From an uncultured Prevotellaceae bacterium (GTDB taxonomy: Bacteria > Bacteroidota > Bacteroidia > Bacteroidales > Bacteroidaceae): a DNA stretch of 64,000 nucleotides. The notes below the pieces were generated by a model, which did not search any database, was not told where the DNA came from, and was given only the letters and a program-made list of their open reading frames with translations. Position numbers and translations under genes: made by a program. Every line of letters starts with the position of its first letter. The first letter of the stretch is position 1. Positions 53,803 to 64,000 of the stretch are shown in pieces. The stretch is taken from the NCBI GenBank assembly GCA_900316985.1, contig ONFE01000011.1, forward strand, positions 1 through 64,000, in the 5' to 3' direction.

Positions 53803-55185
53803 TTATTTGTATTTCTCTTTAAGGATGTCGGTGATCTCTGGCACCTGGTTGTCCAGGTCGCCGGCACCTAAAACGATGAGTACCTCGAAGTCGTGGTTTT
53901 TCACGAACTCCAACACGTTTTTCTTCTCGATAATCTGTTTTTCTACGCCCGGCTTCAGGTTGTCGTAGATGAGTCTTGAGGTTACTCCCTCAATCGGCTC
54001 TTCGCGGGCTGGATAGATTTCCGTGAGAATCACTTCGTCTAACTGACTCAATGCATCGGCGAAATCCTGATAGAAGTCGCGGGTGCGGGTATAGAGATGC
54101 GGCTGGAAAATAGCCGTGATCTTCTTGTCTTGATAGAGTTCACGGATGCTCTTCGCACTCTGGTATATTTCCTTCGGATGATGGGCGTAGTCGCTGAGGA
54201 AGGTGATACGGTCGTTCTTCAGTTTGAAATCGAAACGACGGTCCACGCCGCCGTAGGTCTTCATACCGTAACGCAGTTCCTCGGCATTGCATCCATTCAA
54301 CTGTGCCATAGCCATAGCTGCCACACCGTTCTCGATATTGATGGGCACGGGTTGGCCGAGTTCCACGTTCAGGACATTCTCAATCGGTGAGATGAAGTCG
54401 AAAGTGATTTCTCCATTCTTTATGACGATGTTCTCGGCGTGGAAATCCCCTTCGTGGAGACTGTATTCATAAACCTTTACTCCATCTTGTACGTCAGCCT
54501 TCATCTCCAGATCTTTGTGGATGATGAGCGCGCCGCCAGGCTGGATAAGTGTGCTGTAATGGCGGAAACTCTCCAGATAGGCTTCCTTGGTACCATAGAT
54601 GTCGAGATGGTCGGGGTCTGTGCTGGTGATGACGCTCATCCACGGGCGGAGCCAGTGGAAGGAACGGTCGAATTCGTCGGCTTCGATAACCACAAAGTCA
54701 CTCTTCTCTGAAAGGATATAGTTGGTTCCGTAGTTCTTGGAGATTCCTCCGAGGAAAGCGTTGCAGTCGATGCTGCTTTGGTGCATGATATGCGCACACA
54801 TCGTGGAAGTGGTTGTCTTTCCGTGGGTTCCTGCCACGCAAAGTCCCTTATGTGTACGGGTAAGCATACCCAGGACCTGAGCTCGTTTTTCCACATCGAA
54901 TCCGTTTTCCTGGAAGTATACCAGTTCCGCGTGATCCTTGGGGACTGCCGGAGTGTAGATGACAAGTGTGTTGCTGCTATTTTGGCATGCTTTTGGAATG
55001 AGGTTCACGTCTTCTTCATAATGAATCAGTGCTCCCTCTTTTTCCAATTGCAGGGTAAGTGCAGACGGTGTCTTGTCGTAACCGCCTACAATCATGCCTT
55101 TTTTGAGGAAGTAGCGGGCAATGGCACTCATGCCGATGCCGCCAGCTCCTACGAAATACACAGCCTTTATATCTTTCAGTTCCAT
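53803..55185 (-). CDS. murC: UDP-N-acetylmuramate--L-alanine ligase
   Basis: The 460-residue cytoplasmic ligase adds the first amino acid to UDP-MurNAc. The Mur ligase motifs are present: Rossmann YFVGAGGIGMSAIARYF, ATP-binding AGTHGKTTTSTM, DEFDRSFHWLRP and HHPKEI. It lies 5 bp downstream of murG, so damage to murG translation could affect it. Confidence 0.95.
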   Translation of the reverse strand: MELKDIKAVYFVGAGGIGMSAIARYFLKKGMIVGGYDKTPSALTLQLEKEGALIHYEEDVNLIPKACQNSSNTLVIYTPAVPKDHAELVYFQENGFDVEKRAQVLGMLTRTHKGLCVAGTHGKTTTSTMCAHIMHQSSIDCNAFLGGISKNYGTNYILSEKSDFVVIEADEFDRSFHWLRPWMSVITSTDPDHLDIYGTKEAYLESFRHYSTLIQPGGALIIHKDLEMKADVQDGVKVYEYSLHEGDFHAENIVIKNGEITFDFISPIENVLNVELGQPVPINIENGVAAMAMAQLNGCNAEELRYGMKTYGGVDRRFDFKLKNDRITFLSDYAHHPKEIYQSAKSIRELYQDKKITAIFQPHLYTRTRDFYQDFADALSQLDEVILTEIYPAREEPIEGVTSRLIYDNLKPGVEKQIIEKKNVLEFVKNHDFEVLIVLGAGDLDNQVPEITDILKEKYK

Positions 55186-55190
55186 TTTGC

Positions 55191-56334
55191 TTAAGCGTTT
55201 GATTTTCCGGAATAACCGGTGAGTTTGATAACCTCGTCAGCTATGATGTCGGCCGAGTTGGGCAATGCCAGTTTCAATATGTTTTCACTCAGAGAGCGGA
55301 GGGCCTGCTCATCCTGCACGGTTTCCAGGGCTAGGGAGATAACCTTTTCAGGAGCCTCGGCATCTTTTACATAGAGGGCAGCCTGTTTGTTGACCAGCGC
55401 CATGGCGTTCTTGGTCTGGTGGTCTTCAGCCACATTGGGTGAGGGAACGAGGATAACCGGTGTGCCTAAAAGGCAGAACTCAGAGATACTCAGAGATACT
55501 CGATGCACCGGCACGGCTGATAACAAGGTCGGCAGCCTTGTAGGCAGCTCCCATGTCGCTGATGAAGTCCATAACCTTCACATTCGGCAGAACGCGGCCT
55601 TCCAGTTCCTTGATGATGTTGTCGTAGTAATACTTACCTGTTTGCCAGATTACCTGTACATCACTCTTCTCGATATCATCCAAGTGTTGCATCACACTTT
55701 TGTTTACCGTCCCGGCACCAAGCGAACCACCTACAATCAGAATGGTCTTCTTCTGTGGATCGAGTCCGAAACTTTGAATGGCTTCTGCCTTGGTCATCTT
55801 GTTCTCCAGCAAAGCCTGACGTACTGGATTGCCTGTCATGATGATTTTCTCGGCAGGGAAGAAACGATCCATCCCTTCGTAGGCCACGCATATTTTGTCG
55901 GCCTTTTTTGCCAACAATTTGTTGGTCACGCCAGCATAGGAATTCTGTTCCTGAATCAGACAGGGAATGCCCATTGCTGCGGCTTTGTTGAGTGTCGGGC
56001 CACTGGCATAGCCACCCACACCCACCGCGGCCATAGGACGGAAGTCCTTGATAATCTGTCTGGCCATACGCTGGCTTTTCCATATCTTGAAAAGAACTTT
56101 CACGTTCTTCAGCAGATTCTTGCGGTCGAAACCCTGAATGGGGAGACCTTTTATTTCATAACCAGCCGCGGGGACGCGTTGCATCTCCATTCTGCCGAGA
56201 GCCCCTACAAAGAGAATCTTTGCATCAGGATGCTTTGCCTTGATGGCATTGGCAATGGAAACAGCCGGGAAGATGTGGCCTCCCGTGCCGCCGCCGCTGA
56301 TGATAATCCTTAATTCCTCGTTCATATTTCGCAT
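55191..56334 (-). pseudogene. murG: murG split by a 10-bp tandem duplication
   Basis: MurG is the membrane-associated glycosyltransferase that makes lipid II. The N-terminal part (284 codons from 56334) has GGGTGGHIFPA, VGVGGYASGP, CLIQEQNSYAGVTN and IVGGSLGAGTVN. It reads RAGASSISEYL and stops at 55480. The other frame continues as SISEFCLLGTPVILVPSPNVAEDHQTKNA to 55191. The two frames are joined by an exact second copy of CAGAGATACT (55481-55500). Removing one copy would give a normal MurG of about 377 residues. The gene should be essential, so this is either a sequencing or assembly error or a real mutation. Confidence 0.9.
55481..55500. repeat. 10-bp tandem duplication in murG
   Basis: CAGAGATACT at 55481-55490 is repeated exactly at 55491-55500. 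The extra copy shifts the reading frame by one and creates a stop. Confidence 0.95.
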
Positions 56335-56402
56335 GGTTTATATTTAATGGGCAAAAGTACTATATTTTTTTCTCTTTAGAGAAAGAATAGTGTTATTTTA
56401 TG

Positions 56403-57683
56403 TTATGCCGAAGCCAAAGCTTGTCTTACTTCATTTTTCTTGTTTGCATCCACCTTTTTCTTGGCTGTGTAACTGACACTTAGGATGATACCGACATACA
56501 CGCAGTTCATAATGGTGGAAGTTCCACCACGGGAAATGAGGGGTAGGGGCTGTCCGGTGACAGGTGCCAGTCCCACGGCCACCATCATATTGAAGAAAGC
56601 CTGTGTGACGAGCAGCAGGGCTATGCCCATGATGAGTAGGGCGGGGAAGGCGTTGGCACAGCGGTTGGCAATGGTTGCTGTACGGAAAAGTAGGATGACA
56701 TAGAGCAGACAAACGAAGAAGGCTCCCCAGATACCCATCTCTTCGATGATGATGGCATAGATGAAGTCGGAGAAAGCCTGCGAGAGGAAGTCGCGTTCCA
56801 CGGAATTACCGGGGCCCTTTCCTACAATGTTTGAAGAGGCGATGGCGATATTGGCATGTGCCACTTGTCCGTCTTTGTCGAGGTCATAGTCAGCCGGCGC
56901 TATTTCTTCGTTGCTGAGAAACTTGTCAATACGTGCCTTCCAGGTGTCGGCACGGTGGAAAATCTTGGACAGGCTGCCTTTCTTTTCCGGTGTCTCCACT
57001 TGCTCTGTCATGACCATCTTGCTGTCTGCTTCCTTGGCTTTTGCTTCGTTGTTTCCCATCAGCATGATGGCACCGAGGCCTAAGGCAGCCATCAATACGA
57101 CGACGCCAATGGTACGGTTCAGTTGGCTTTTGGGAACACGTCCAACAAACATCATGATGAAAAGGGTAATACACAGGAGCATGGCCGTTGAGAGATTCTC
57201 CATGGCGATAAGCAGGACAAACGGCAGACTCAGCCAGCAGATGTATTTGAAAGCACGTCGGTCGGCTCCCGTTTCTGTCTGCATGGCACTCAAGATCTGA
57301 GCTTCGGCCAAAATCAGTGCACCCTTAGCCAATTCGGAAGGCTGGAATTGGATACCGAAAAGACCGATCCATCGCTGTGCTCCGTTCGTACTTTGTCCGA
57401 CGGCCAGTACGGCTATCAGCATAATCAGTGAGAGCAACAGGGCGAAAGGTGTGACAATCTTAAAGTATTTACACTTGATGTTCATCGTGGCCACCATAAA
57501 TACCACTCCGATTATCAGCAATCCGGTATGGCGCAAGACGGGGCCGAAATAACTGCCGCTCTTAAACGTCAGCGTACTCGAAGCGCTGAATACCTCGATG
57601 ATACTGATGATACAGAGGAAGAAGAACACCATCCAAATGATGCCGTCACCTTTGATCTTGAGTTTTAACAGTCTGTCTATCAC
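56403..57683 (-). CDS. ftsW: SEDS-family peptidoglycan polymerase FtsW
   Basis: The 426-residue membrane protein has about ten helices and works with the FtsI transpeptidase at the septum. SEDS motifs are clear (RWIGLFGIQFQPSELAKGALI, FIYAIIIEEMGIWGAF and GLAPVTGQPLPLISRGGTSTIM). It carries a hydrophilic insertion of about 60 residues (from NNEAKAKEADSKMVMTEQ) before the long periplasmic loop, larger than in E. coli. It lies between murD and murG. Confidence 0.93.
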   Translation of the reverse strand: MIDRLLKLKIKGDGIIWMVFFFLCIISIIEVFSASSTLTFKSGSYFGPVLRHTGLLIIGVVFMVATMNIKCKYFKIVTPFALLLSLIMLIAVLAVGQSTNGAQRWIGLFGIQFQPSELAKGALILAEAQILSAMQTETGADRRAFKYICWLSLPFVLLIAMENLSTAMLLCITLFIMMFVGRVPKSQLNRTIGVVVLMAALGLGAIMLMGNNEAKAKEADSKMVMTEQVETPEKKGSLSKIFHRADTWKARIDKFLSNEEIAPADYDLDKDGQVAHANIAIASSNIVGKGPGNSVERDFLSQAFSDFIYAIIIEEMGIWGAFFVCLLYVILLFRTATIANRCANAFPALLIMGIALLLVTQAFFNMMVAVGLAPVTGQPLPLISRGGTSTIMNCVYVGIILSVSYTAKKKVDANKKNEVRQALASA

Positions 57684-57703
57684 GTAATTATAGTTTCAAG
57701 TTC

Positions 57704-59035
57704 TTATAATGCACGGGCGAGCGATTTGAACTGTTCGCCGCGATCCTCCATATTCTTGAAGAGATCGAAACTGGCGCAGCAGGGAGAGAGCAGCACGGTC
57801 ATACCGGGCTCAGCCATTTCGTAACAGGCTTCCATGCACTCTTTCATAGAGTGGGTGTCACGTACCGGCAGTCCCAGGGGATCGAAGAAATTGTGTAGTT
57901 TGGTGTTGTCTGCACCGAGATACACCAGTCCTGCACATTTCTCCAGCACCAGGTCCTTGATGGCATTGTAGTCATTGCCTTTGTCCTTACCGCCAATGAT
58001 CAGGATGGTCTTAGTCTTCATGCTTTCCAGCGCATACCAGCAAGCATCCACATTGGTGGCTTTGGAGTCATTGACATAGCGGACGCCGCGAACGGTCGTC
58101 ACATATTCCAGGCGATGTTCCACACCAGGGAAGTCGCTCAGACTTTTCCTGATCACTTCTTTCTTGATACCGGCTACATCTGAGGCAATACCTGCCGCCA
58201 GCGAGTTGTATATATTATGCTTGCCCGTCAAGGAGAGTTCTTCCTGTTCCATGTTGAAGGGCGTAGGCTTTTCTATCTTGTATTGCCCTTCCTCAATGTA
58301 GGCTATGGAACCTTTCTCCTTGAGTTCAGAGAAGGGCAACTGGATAGCCTTGATGTCGTATTTTTTCAATTCCTTGCGGATAATGGGATCGTCGTTCCAA
58401 TAGATAAATGCATCTTCGGGTTGCTGATTCTGGATAATGCGCATCTTGGCGTCCACATAGTTCTGCATACAATTCTGGTAACGGTCCAGGTGATCAGGGG
58501 TGATGTTCATCAGGATAGCGACATTGGCTCGGAAATCATACATGTTGTCTAACTGGAAACTGGACAGTTCGATGACATAGTATTCATGGGGTGTCTCTGC
58601 TACCTGAAGCGCAAGTGAATTTCCGATATTACCTGCCAGTCCCACGTCATAGCCAGCTTCTTTGAAGATGTGGTAGATGAGGCTCGTGGTGGTTGTCTTG
58701 CCATTGGAACCGGTGATGCAGATCATCTTTGAATTCGTATAACGCCCTGCAAACTCTATCTCGCTGATGATGTGGATGCCCTTGGCGATGATTTTCTGTA
58801 TCATCGGGGCTTCGTCGGGAATGCCGGGGCTCTTGATGATCTCGTCGGCATTCAGTATCTTTTCTTCCGTGTGATGGCCTTCTTCCCATTCTATTTGGTG
58901 GTCATCCAGTAGCTTTTTGTAACGATCTTTAATTGTTCCCATATCGGAAACGAATACGTCAAAGCCTTCCTTTTGGGCAAGGACGGCAGCCCCTGCACCA
59001 CTTTCTGCGGCTCCTAATACAACAATTCTTTTCAT
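57704..59035 (-). CDS. murD: UDP-N-acetylmuramoylalanine--D-glutamate ligase
   Basis: The 443-residue ligase adds D-Glu to UDP-MurNAc-Ala. Motifs include VLGAAESGAGAAVLA, ITGSNGKTTTTSLIYHI, MNITPDHLDRY, YVNDSKATN and LSPCCASFDLFKNMEDRG. It is 4 bp behind mraY and 20 bp before ftsW. Confidence 0.95.
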   Translation of the reverse strand: MKRIVVLGAAESGAGAAVLAQKEGFDVFVSDMGTIKDRYKKLLDDHQIEWEEGHHTEEKILNADEIIKSPGIPDEAPMIQKIIAKGIHIISEIEFAGRYTNSKMICITGSNGKTTTTSLIYHIFKEAGYDVGLAGNIGNSLALQVAETPHEYYVIELSSFQLDNMYDFRANVAILMNITPDHLDRYQNCMQNYVDAKMRIIQNQQPEDAFIYWNDDPIIRKELKKYDIKAIQLPFSELKEKGSIAYIEEGQYKIEKPTPFNMEQEELSLTGKHNIYNSLAAGIASDVAGIKKEVIRKSLSDFPGVEHRLEYVTTVRGVRYVNDSKATNVDACWYALESMKTKTILIIGGKDKGNDYNAIKDLVLEKCAGLVYLGADNTKLHNFFDPLGLPVRDTHSMKECMEACYEMAEPGMTVLLSPCCASFDLFKNMEDRGEQFKSLARAL

Positions 59036-59039
59036 CTTC

Positions 59040-60311
59040 TTATCTAATCTTCAACGTTATGATGGTCAATGCAGCTAAAATGATGGTGACAATCCAGAAA
59101 CGGATGGTAATCTTTGACTCGTGGAACTGACGTTTCGGCCAATTTTTGAATACGTAGCGACTGGTCTCGTCGAGTTGTGAGTCAAGTTTTCTGAAATTAT
59201 CGTGAATAGGCGTGGCACGGAAAATACGCACGCGTAGTCCCTTTCTCTTGTTATATTTGAAATAGAAGGTCTGGATCATGACACTCAGACTCTCCACGAG
59301 GAAGATACCGCAAAGAATGGGGACGAGCAGTTCCTTGTGGATGATGACGGCACAAACGCCGATGATGCCGCCGATTGTCAGTGAACCTGTGTCGCCCATA
59401 AATACCTGAGCGGGGTAAGCATTGTACCAGAGAAAACCGATCATAGCACCGATGAATGCGCACATGAATACTACCAGTTCCTGAGAACCAGGTATGTACA
59501 TAATGTTCAGGTAGGCTGCATATTCCAAATGGGAACTTACATAAGCCAGAATACCCAAGGCCACTCCAATGATAGCCGAGTTTCCGGCAGCCATACCGTC
59601 CATACCGTCATTCAGGTTGGCACCGTTGGAAACAGCCGTGACTACGATGATGGTCATGATGACAAAGAGCACCCATCCGGCAGCCGTCTTGTATTTGCCC
59701 AAGAAACCAAAGGCCTGTCCATAGTCAAGATTATGGTTTTTCACAAACGGGATGGTGGTCTTTAGGGATTTCACCGGTTCGGATTTGTGGACAACTACCG
59801 TTTGCTGGTTTTGTCGTTGCATTTCAACGTTCTCACGTACTTTAGCGTCGGGGCTGGCCCAAAGAACAAGGCCAACAATCAGGCCGATGCTCACCTGGCC
59901 TACAATCTTGTATTTGCCTGACAAGCCTTCTTTGTTCTTTCTGAATATCTTGATATAATCATCCAGGAATCCGAGGAATCCGAGCCATACCGTCGTGATG
60001 ATCATCAAGATGAGATAGATATTGCGCATGCGGCCAAGCAAGAGGGCTGGTATCAGAATCGAGACGATGATGATGATGCCACCCATGGTGGGTACGCCTT
60101 TCTTGGCAGTTCCAAAGGGGTCTATGGAAACGTCGCGCTGTGTCTCTGAAATGTTTTTACGTTTCATGTATTTGATGAAACGCTCTCCAAACCAAGCCGA
60201 GATAATCAGGGCCAGGATCAGTGCAAGTAATGCACGGAATGAGATGTATCCCCATACGTGTGAACCGGGGATGCCGAATTGTTCTAAGAATCTGAAAATG
60301 TAGTATAACAT
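59040..60311 (-). CDS. mraY: Phospho-N-acetylmuramoyl-pentapeptide transferase
   Basis: The 423-residue integral membrane enzyme makes lipid I. Motifs are KKGVPTMGGIIII, FLGFLDDYIKIFRKNKEGLSGKYK, NLNDGMDGMAAGNSAI and FMGDTGSLTIGGIIG. It is about 60 residues longer than E. coli MraY because of a hydrophilic insertion (ENVEMQRQNQQTVVVHKSEP), as seen in other Bacteroidetes. It is 12 bp behind murE. Confidence 0.95.
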   Translation of the reverse strand: MLYYIFRFLEQFGIPGSHVWGYISFRALLALILALIISAWFGERFIKYMKRKNISETQRDVSIDPFGTAKKGVPTMGGIIIIVSILIPALLLGRMRNIYLILMIITTVWLGFLGFLDDYIKIFRKNKEGLSGKYKIVGQVSIGLIVGLVLWASPDAKVRENVEMQRQNQQTVVVHKSEPVKSLKTTIPFVKNHNLDYGQAFGFLGKYKTAAGWVLFVIMTIIVVTAVSNGANLNDGMDGMAAGNSAIIGVALGILAYVSSHLEYAAYLNIMYIPGSQELVVFMCAFIGAMIGFLWYNAYPAQVFMGDTGSLTIGGIIGVCAVIIHKELLVPILCGIFLVESLSVMIQTFYFKYNKRKGLRVRIFRATPIHDNFRKLDSQLDETSRYVFKNWPKRQFHESKITIRFWIVTIILAALTIITLKIR

Positions 60312-60323
60312 AATTCTTATCTC

Positions 60324-61775
60324 TTAATTCTGAAAAATCTCTTTCACCACCTCTTTGTCGTCGAAGTGATGCTTTACACCTTTTATCTCTTGATAGTCTT
60401 CATGGCCTTTGCCGGCAATGAGGATGACATCGCCCTTTTCGGCCATCATGCAGGCCGTGCGGATAGCTTCTCTACGGTCCACGATACTCACTACTTTCTT
60501 CATCTGTTGCTTGTCCAGTCCGGCCAGCATGTCGTTGATGATGTCCTGCGGTTCCTCAAAGCGGGGATTGTCGCTGGTGATGATGACTTTGTCACTTTGC
60601 TTGACGGCTTCTTGTGCCATCAGCGGACGTTTGCCCTTGTCGCGGTTTCCACCGGCTCCACAGACGGTGATTACCTTGCCTTTTCCGTTCAACACTTCGT
60701 GAATGGCTTTCAGCACATTCTCCAATGCGTCAGGGGTATGGGCATAGTCAACGATCGCGGTATAGCCTTCTGGAGATTGAATGGGTTCCAGCCGTCCACT
60801 AACGCTCTTGAGGGTGCTCAATGCGATAAGGATGTCTTCGGGCTTCTGTCCAAGCATGACAGCAGCACCATAGACGGCCAGCAGGTTGCTTACATTGAAC
60901 TTGCCGATAAACTGCACGCCAACTTCATGCCCGTCAATTTCCAGATACATTCCCTCGAAGTGGCATTCCAGGATATGTGCCCTGAAATCGGCCATAGAAC
61001 GTGTACTGTAAGTCTTGATTTGTGCCTTGCAGTTCTGAACCATCACCATGCCGTTCTTGTCATCTGCATTTGTAATGGCAAATGCCGACTTGGGCAGTCC
61101 GTCAAAGAATGCTTTCTTGGCATTGCGGTAGTTCTCCACGGTCTTATGGTAATCCATGTGGTCACGGGTCAGATTGGTGAAGATGCCTCCCGCGAATTTC
61201 AGTCCGCCGATACGCTTCTGGTGGATGGCATGGCTAGAGCATTCCATAAAGGCATATTGGCAGCCGACCTCCACCATCTTGCTGAGCAATGCATTCAGTT
61301 CGATAGGATCTGGCGTGGTATGGTCGGCAGGAATAGCTTCCCCTTCAATATAGTTGCAAACGGTGCTCAGCAGTCCGCACTTATAACCCAGTTTGCGGAA
61401 CATATTATATAATAAGGTGGCGATGGTTGTCTTACCGTTTGTTCCAGTCACACCCACCAATTTCAGTTTCTCACTGGGATTGCCATAGAAGATAGTAGCA
61501 ACCTTGCCAACGGCATCTTCGGTGGAAGCCACTTGTATGTAGGTTACGTTCTCTTTTAGTTCAGCAGGCAGATCCTCACAGAGGATGGCAGAAGCGCCTA
61601 AGTCCAGTGCTTTGGGAATAAACTGATGACCATCCACTTGTGTGCCTTTCATCGCCACGAACAGATGTCCTTGCTTTATCTTACGGCTGTCAATATTGAC
61701 GCCTGTGATGTCTGTGTTCTCATCTCCCACGACCTGTGTGGGCTTGATGTTCTTCAGCAACTCCTTCAGTCTCAT
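60324..61775 (-). CDS. murE: UDP-MurNAc-tripeptide ligase (meso-diaminopimelate-adding)
   Basis: The 483-residue ligase adds the third stem amino acid. The ATP motif is [19 protein letters not shown], and the specificity motif reads [14 protein letters not shown] is the form linked to meso-diaminopimelate rather than lysine. Its ATG overlaps the ftsI stop as ATGA. Confidence 0.95.
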   Translation of the reverse strand: MRLKELLKNIKPTQVVGDENTDITGVNIDSRKIKQGHLFVAMKGTQVDGHQFIPKALDLGASAILCEDLPAELKENVTYIQVASTEDAVGKVATIFYGNPSEKLKLVGVTGTNGKTTIATLLYNMFRKLGYKCGLLSTVCNYIEGEAIPADHTTPDPIELNALLSKMVEVGCQYAFMECSSHAIHQKRIGGLKFAGGIFTNLTRDHMDYHKTVENYRNAKKAFFDGLPKSAFAITNADDKNGMVMVQNCKAQIKTYSTRSMADFRAHILECHFEGMYLEIDGHEVGVQFIGKFNVSNLLAVYGAAVMLGQKPEDILIALSTLKSVSGRLEPIQSPEGYTAIVDYAHTPDALENVLKAIHEVLNGKGKVITVCGAGGNRDKGKRPLMAQEAVKQSDKVIITSDNPRFEEPQDIINDMLAGLDKQQMKKVVSIVDRREAIRTACMMAEKGDVILIAGKGHEDYQEIKGVKHHFDDKEVVKEIFQN

Positions 61776-63922
61776 ATCTCTAGTTTTAAGTTACATATAT
61801 CACCTTTCTTTATTTCGTGGCCGGCCGGCAGACTTTGGCCTACGACCTTGCCGCGGCCTGTCAGTCTTACACTGACGCCACGACTTTCAAGCATAAAGAC
61901 CGCATCGCGCGCACCCATTCCCAAGACGTCGGGGATAAGGTTCTTGGCATAACTCTGGCCCTTAGCCAATTGCACGGTGTTGTTCTTGAAAACAGCATTT
62001 CCCCAGATGGGGTTGCCTTCTGTATAGCTGCCACTCCAGTTGTTGTCTGTTTTGATGCCCAAATGGCTAAGTACATAGTCGGCAGCCAGCAGGTTGCCAT
62101 TCTTCACGTCGGGCAGCATAATGGACAGAGAGTCGCGGGCGTCTGCCACGCTCAGTTTCACATCCTGGGCCATAATACCCTCTGCAATATGGTGGAAGAC
62201 GACGCCGCTCATACCGCCACCAGAAGCTGGCAGACCGCTTTTCTGGATGCAGACAATACAGGAATAGCGCGGATTGTCGGCAGGGAAGAATCCTGCAAAA
62301 CTCAGCAGGTAAGCAGCCGTATTACCGAAACGGTTCCATATCTGTGCGGTACCTGTTTTTCCTGCAACTTTGAAACTCTTGGAACCGGCCTTTTTACCCA
62401 ATCCCTGACTGACCACATGGGTCAGGATGGTTTGCATCATCTTTACCGTTTCAGGATTCTTACAAATCATCTCGCGCTGGACAACAGGTGGGAAATCCAT
62501 CAGTACTTCGCCGTTTTTCACCACTTGCTTGACAAATCGCGGGCGCATCATCTTACCGTTATTGGCAATGGCGTTATAGAAAGTCAATGTAGATATCGGT
62601 GGCACCTGCGTCTCATAGCCGATACTCATCCATGGCAGGGCTGTTTTGCTCCAGTTAAGCCATTGTCCGCGTTCGTTCTTTTTCGGCATGCGGATTTTTG
62701 CTGGAGAGGAACCCACCAATGGTATCTCCAGGTTGTCATGGAGTCCTGTACGATATAACCCCTCTACGTATTTCTCGGGATTCTTTCCATAGTGTTCGTC
62801 TATTATACGACTCACACCGATATTCGAACTAACTTCCAATGTGCGAGGCAGTGAGATCCTGCCATAACCGCCACGCCGCCAGTTGTGGTCACGCATCTTT
62901 GCACCGTGCATGTCCATCACACCGCCGTAAGTTTCCACCCAAAGGTTGGTGTCACATTTGTGGTCGTCCAGATAGACAAGGATGGAAGCCGTCTTGAATA
63001 CTGAACCGGGCTCCAGCAAGTCGCTTACGGCATTATTCTTGACTTCGCGGTAAACGCCATCCTCACATTTCGTCATATTCACGATAGCTTTGATGTCGCC
63101 GGTCTTCACCTCCATCACAATGGCAACACCGACATTGCCGTTGATGAGTTTCAGCTCGTCGATGACCGAACGTTCAGCCAAATCCTGCATGTTGACGTCA
63201 ATAGTCGTCACGATGTCGGCTCCATCCACAGGCGGGCGCTCGGTGATGCTGAGGTATTTGTTCATCACCTTCTTGCGCTGTACGATGCCCGATTTTCCGC
63301 GCAGGATAGTATCGAATGACAGTTCAAGTCCGCAGCGTGCCGTGTCCTTTGCACCGAACATATCTCCCACGGTGCGTTGTGCCAGTGAACCGAATGGGCG
63401 TTGGCGGGAATTGAATTCCTCCACATGGAAACCGCTCTTGTATTTTGAGAGGTTGAAGAATGGCAGATGCTTGACTTCTGTGTAGGTGTCATAGCTGACA
63501 CGTTTATCCCAGATAGCCCAGTGGCGGCTCATTTTTTCCCGGCCCTTTTCAAAATGGCTCTTGAATTCCGCGGCGGTCTTTTGGGGGAATATCTCGTGTA
63601 ATCCTGTGCAGACGCTATCTATCTTTTCTTCCCAAAGTGAGTCGCTCTTGCTGTCTTCAATGGCTTTGAAGTCGAGGAACAGCTTGAATTCCGGAAGTGA
63701 AGAAGCCATCAGTCGTCCGTCACATGAAAGGATATTTCCACGTACTGGCTTTACATCCACAGAGTCGCGTTTCAGGCGGTCTGCCACCTGCATCCAGTAG
63801 TCACGTTTCACGGTGGCAATATAGAATGCTTTGCCCACGATGAGCAGCCCCAACACGACCATTACATATCCAATGATCTTGTATCGGGGAATAATCTTTT
63901 TTCTGTCAAACAGGCTGCTCAT
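61772..63922 (-). CDS. ftsI: Penicillin-binding transpeptidase FtsI (PBP3-type) with PASTA domain
   Basis: The 716-residue protein has one N-terminal membrane helix (about residues 16-37), a dimerisation domain and a transpeptidase domain. Catalytic motifs are Ser307 ([11 protein letters not shown]), SSN at 366-368 and KTG at 523-525 ([10 protein letters not shown]). A PASTA domain at the end (about 650-716, [20 protein letters not shown]) is unlike E. coli FtsI but usual in Bacteroidetes. It works with FtsW at the septum. Confidence 0.95.
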   Translation of the reverse strand: MSSLFDRKKIIPRYKIIGYVMVVLGLLIVGKAFYIATVKRDYWMQVADRLKRDSVDVKPVRGNILSCDGRLMASSLPEFKLFLDFKAIEDSKSDSLWEEKIDSVCTGLHEIFPQKTAAEFKSHFEKGREKMSRHWAIWDKRVSYDTYTEVKHLPFFNLSKYKSGFHVEEFNSRQRPFGSLAQRTVGDMFGAKDTARCGLELSFDTILRGKSGIVQRKKVMNKYLSITERPPVDGADIVTTIDVNMQDLAERSVIDELKLINGNVGVAIVMEVKTGDIKAIVNMTKCEDGVYREVKNNAVSDLLEPGSVFKTASILVYLDDHKCDTNLWVETYGGVMDMHGAKMRDHNWRRGGYGRISLPRTLEVSSNIGVSRIIDEHYGKNPEKYVEGLYRTGLHDNLEIPLVGSSPAKIRMPKKNERGQWLNWSKTALPWMSIGYETQVPPISTLTFYNAIANNGKMMRPRFVKQVVKNGEVLMDFPPVVQREMICKNPETVKMMQTILTHVVSQGLGKKAGSKSFKVAGKTGTAQIWNRFGNTAAYLLSFAGFFPADNPRYSCIVCIQKSGLPASGGGMSGVVFHHIAEGIMAQDVKLSVADARDSLSIMLPDVKNGNLLAADYVLSHLGIKTDNNWSGSYTEGNPIWGNAVFKNNTVQLAKGQSYAKNLIPDVLGMGARDAVFMLESRGVSVRLTGRGKVVGQSLPAGHEIKKGDICNLKLEI

Positions 63923-63949
63923 ACCTTATTATATATAGTTGATGTCTTT

Positions 63950-64000
63950 TTAATTTGGAATTTCGATAATGTAGGGCGGTTGGGCCGGTATCTTCAGCAG
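63950..64000 (-). CDS. 3' end of probable ftsL-like gene (continues outside window)
   Basis: A frame open to the window edge on the minus strand gives LLKIPAQPPYIIEIPN and a TAA at 63952-63950, 27 bp before ftsI. In Bacteroidetes dcw clusters an FtsL-like small protein precedes ftsI. With 16 codons only, the call rests on position. Confidence 0.45.
   Translation of the reverse strand: MLKIPAQPPYIIEIPN

Noticed and set aside
55191..56334. Programmed ribosomal frameshift in murG
   Set aside because: The shift comes from an exact 10-bp duplication; there is no slippery heptamer or downstream structure that would suggest a programmed event.
60366..61412. A 348-codon open frame on the plus strand opposite murE
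   Set aside because: It lies entirely within the antisense of murE and has no recognisable domain.

Overview
The window looks like a piece of a Prevotella-type chromosome (order Bacteroidales). The evidence is two SusC/SusD pairs, a hybrid two-component sensor of the Bacteroides type, promoters of the Bacteroidetes form (TTTG, 19-20 bp, TAnnTTTG), lipoprotein signals on most short exported proteins, and Prevotella-like C-terminal tails on secreted proteins. No transposase, integrase, phage gene or CRISPR array is visible.

Region 1 (1-9506) holds the 3' end of a secreted M6-type metalloprotease. It is followed by a five-gene run: SusC, SusD, a zinc metallopeptidase lipoprotein, a DUF4302 lipoprotein and a BACON-domain lipoprotein. 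The proteases suggest peptide rather than glycan capture. A 550-bp inverted-repeat element (9624-10176) separates it from region 2.

Region 2 (10205-32295) is a xylan utilisation locus. On the minus strand, one promoter drives a GDSL esterase, two GPH sugar symporters, a GH10 xylanase and a GH43 enzyme. On the plus strand follow a GH115 alpha-glucuronidase, a hybrid two-component regulator, a GH67 alpha-glucuronidase, a GH35 enzyme and a second SusC/SusD pair. Secreted GH10 and GH115 would open the polymer, SusCD would import fragments, and GH67, GH43 and the esterase would finish the side chains and xylose backbone.

Region 3 (32484-45002) is mostly housekeeping: gpmI, a PKD-domain secreted protein, greA, ung, a DUF3109 protein, an AraC regulator coupled to a GH95 enzyme, gyrB, rpsT, tRNA-Glu and an aldo/keto reductase whose promoter region is present as three tandem copies.

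Region 4 (45003-49270) is an accessory, AT-richer islet. It has a second copy of the inverted-repeat element, several REP-like hairpins, two proteins of unknown function, a WG-repeat-like lipoprotein and a shortened DUF1016 gene whose 3' end runs into a REP hairpin.

Region 5 (49295-64000) has recO and then the division and cell-wall (dcw) cluster on the minus strand, read as ftsL(partial)-ftsI-murE-mraY-murD-ftsW-murG-murC-ftsQ-ftsA-ftsZ. murG is split by an exact 10-bp tandem duplication. The most unusual non-coding signal is the two-copy inverted-repeat element, which carries paired 16-bp palindromes spaced exactly 65 bp apart in both copies.
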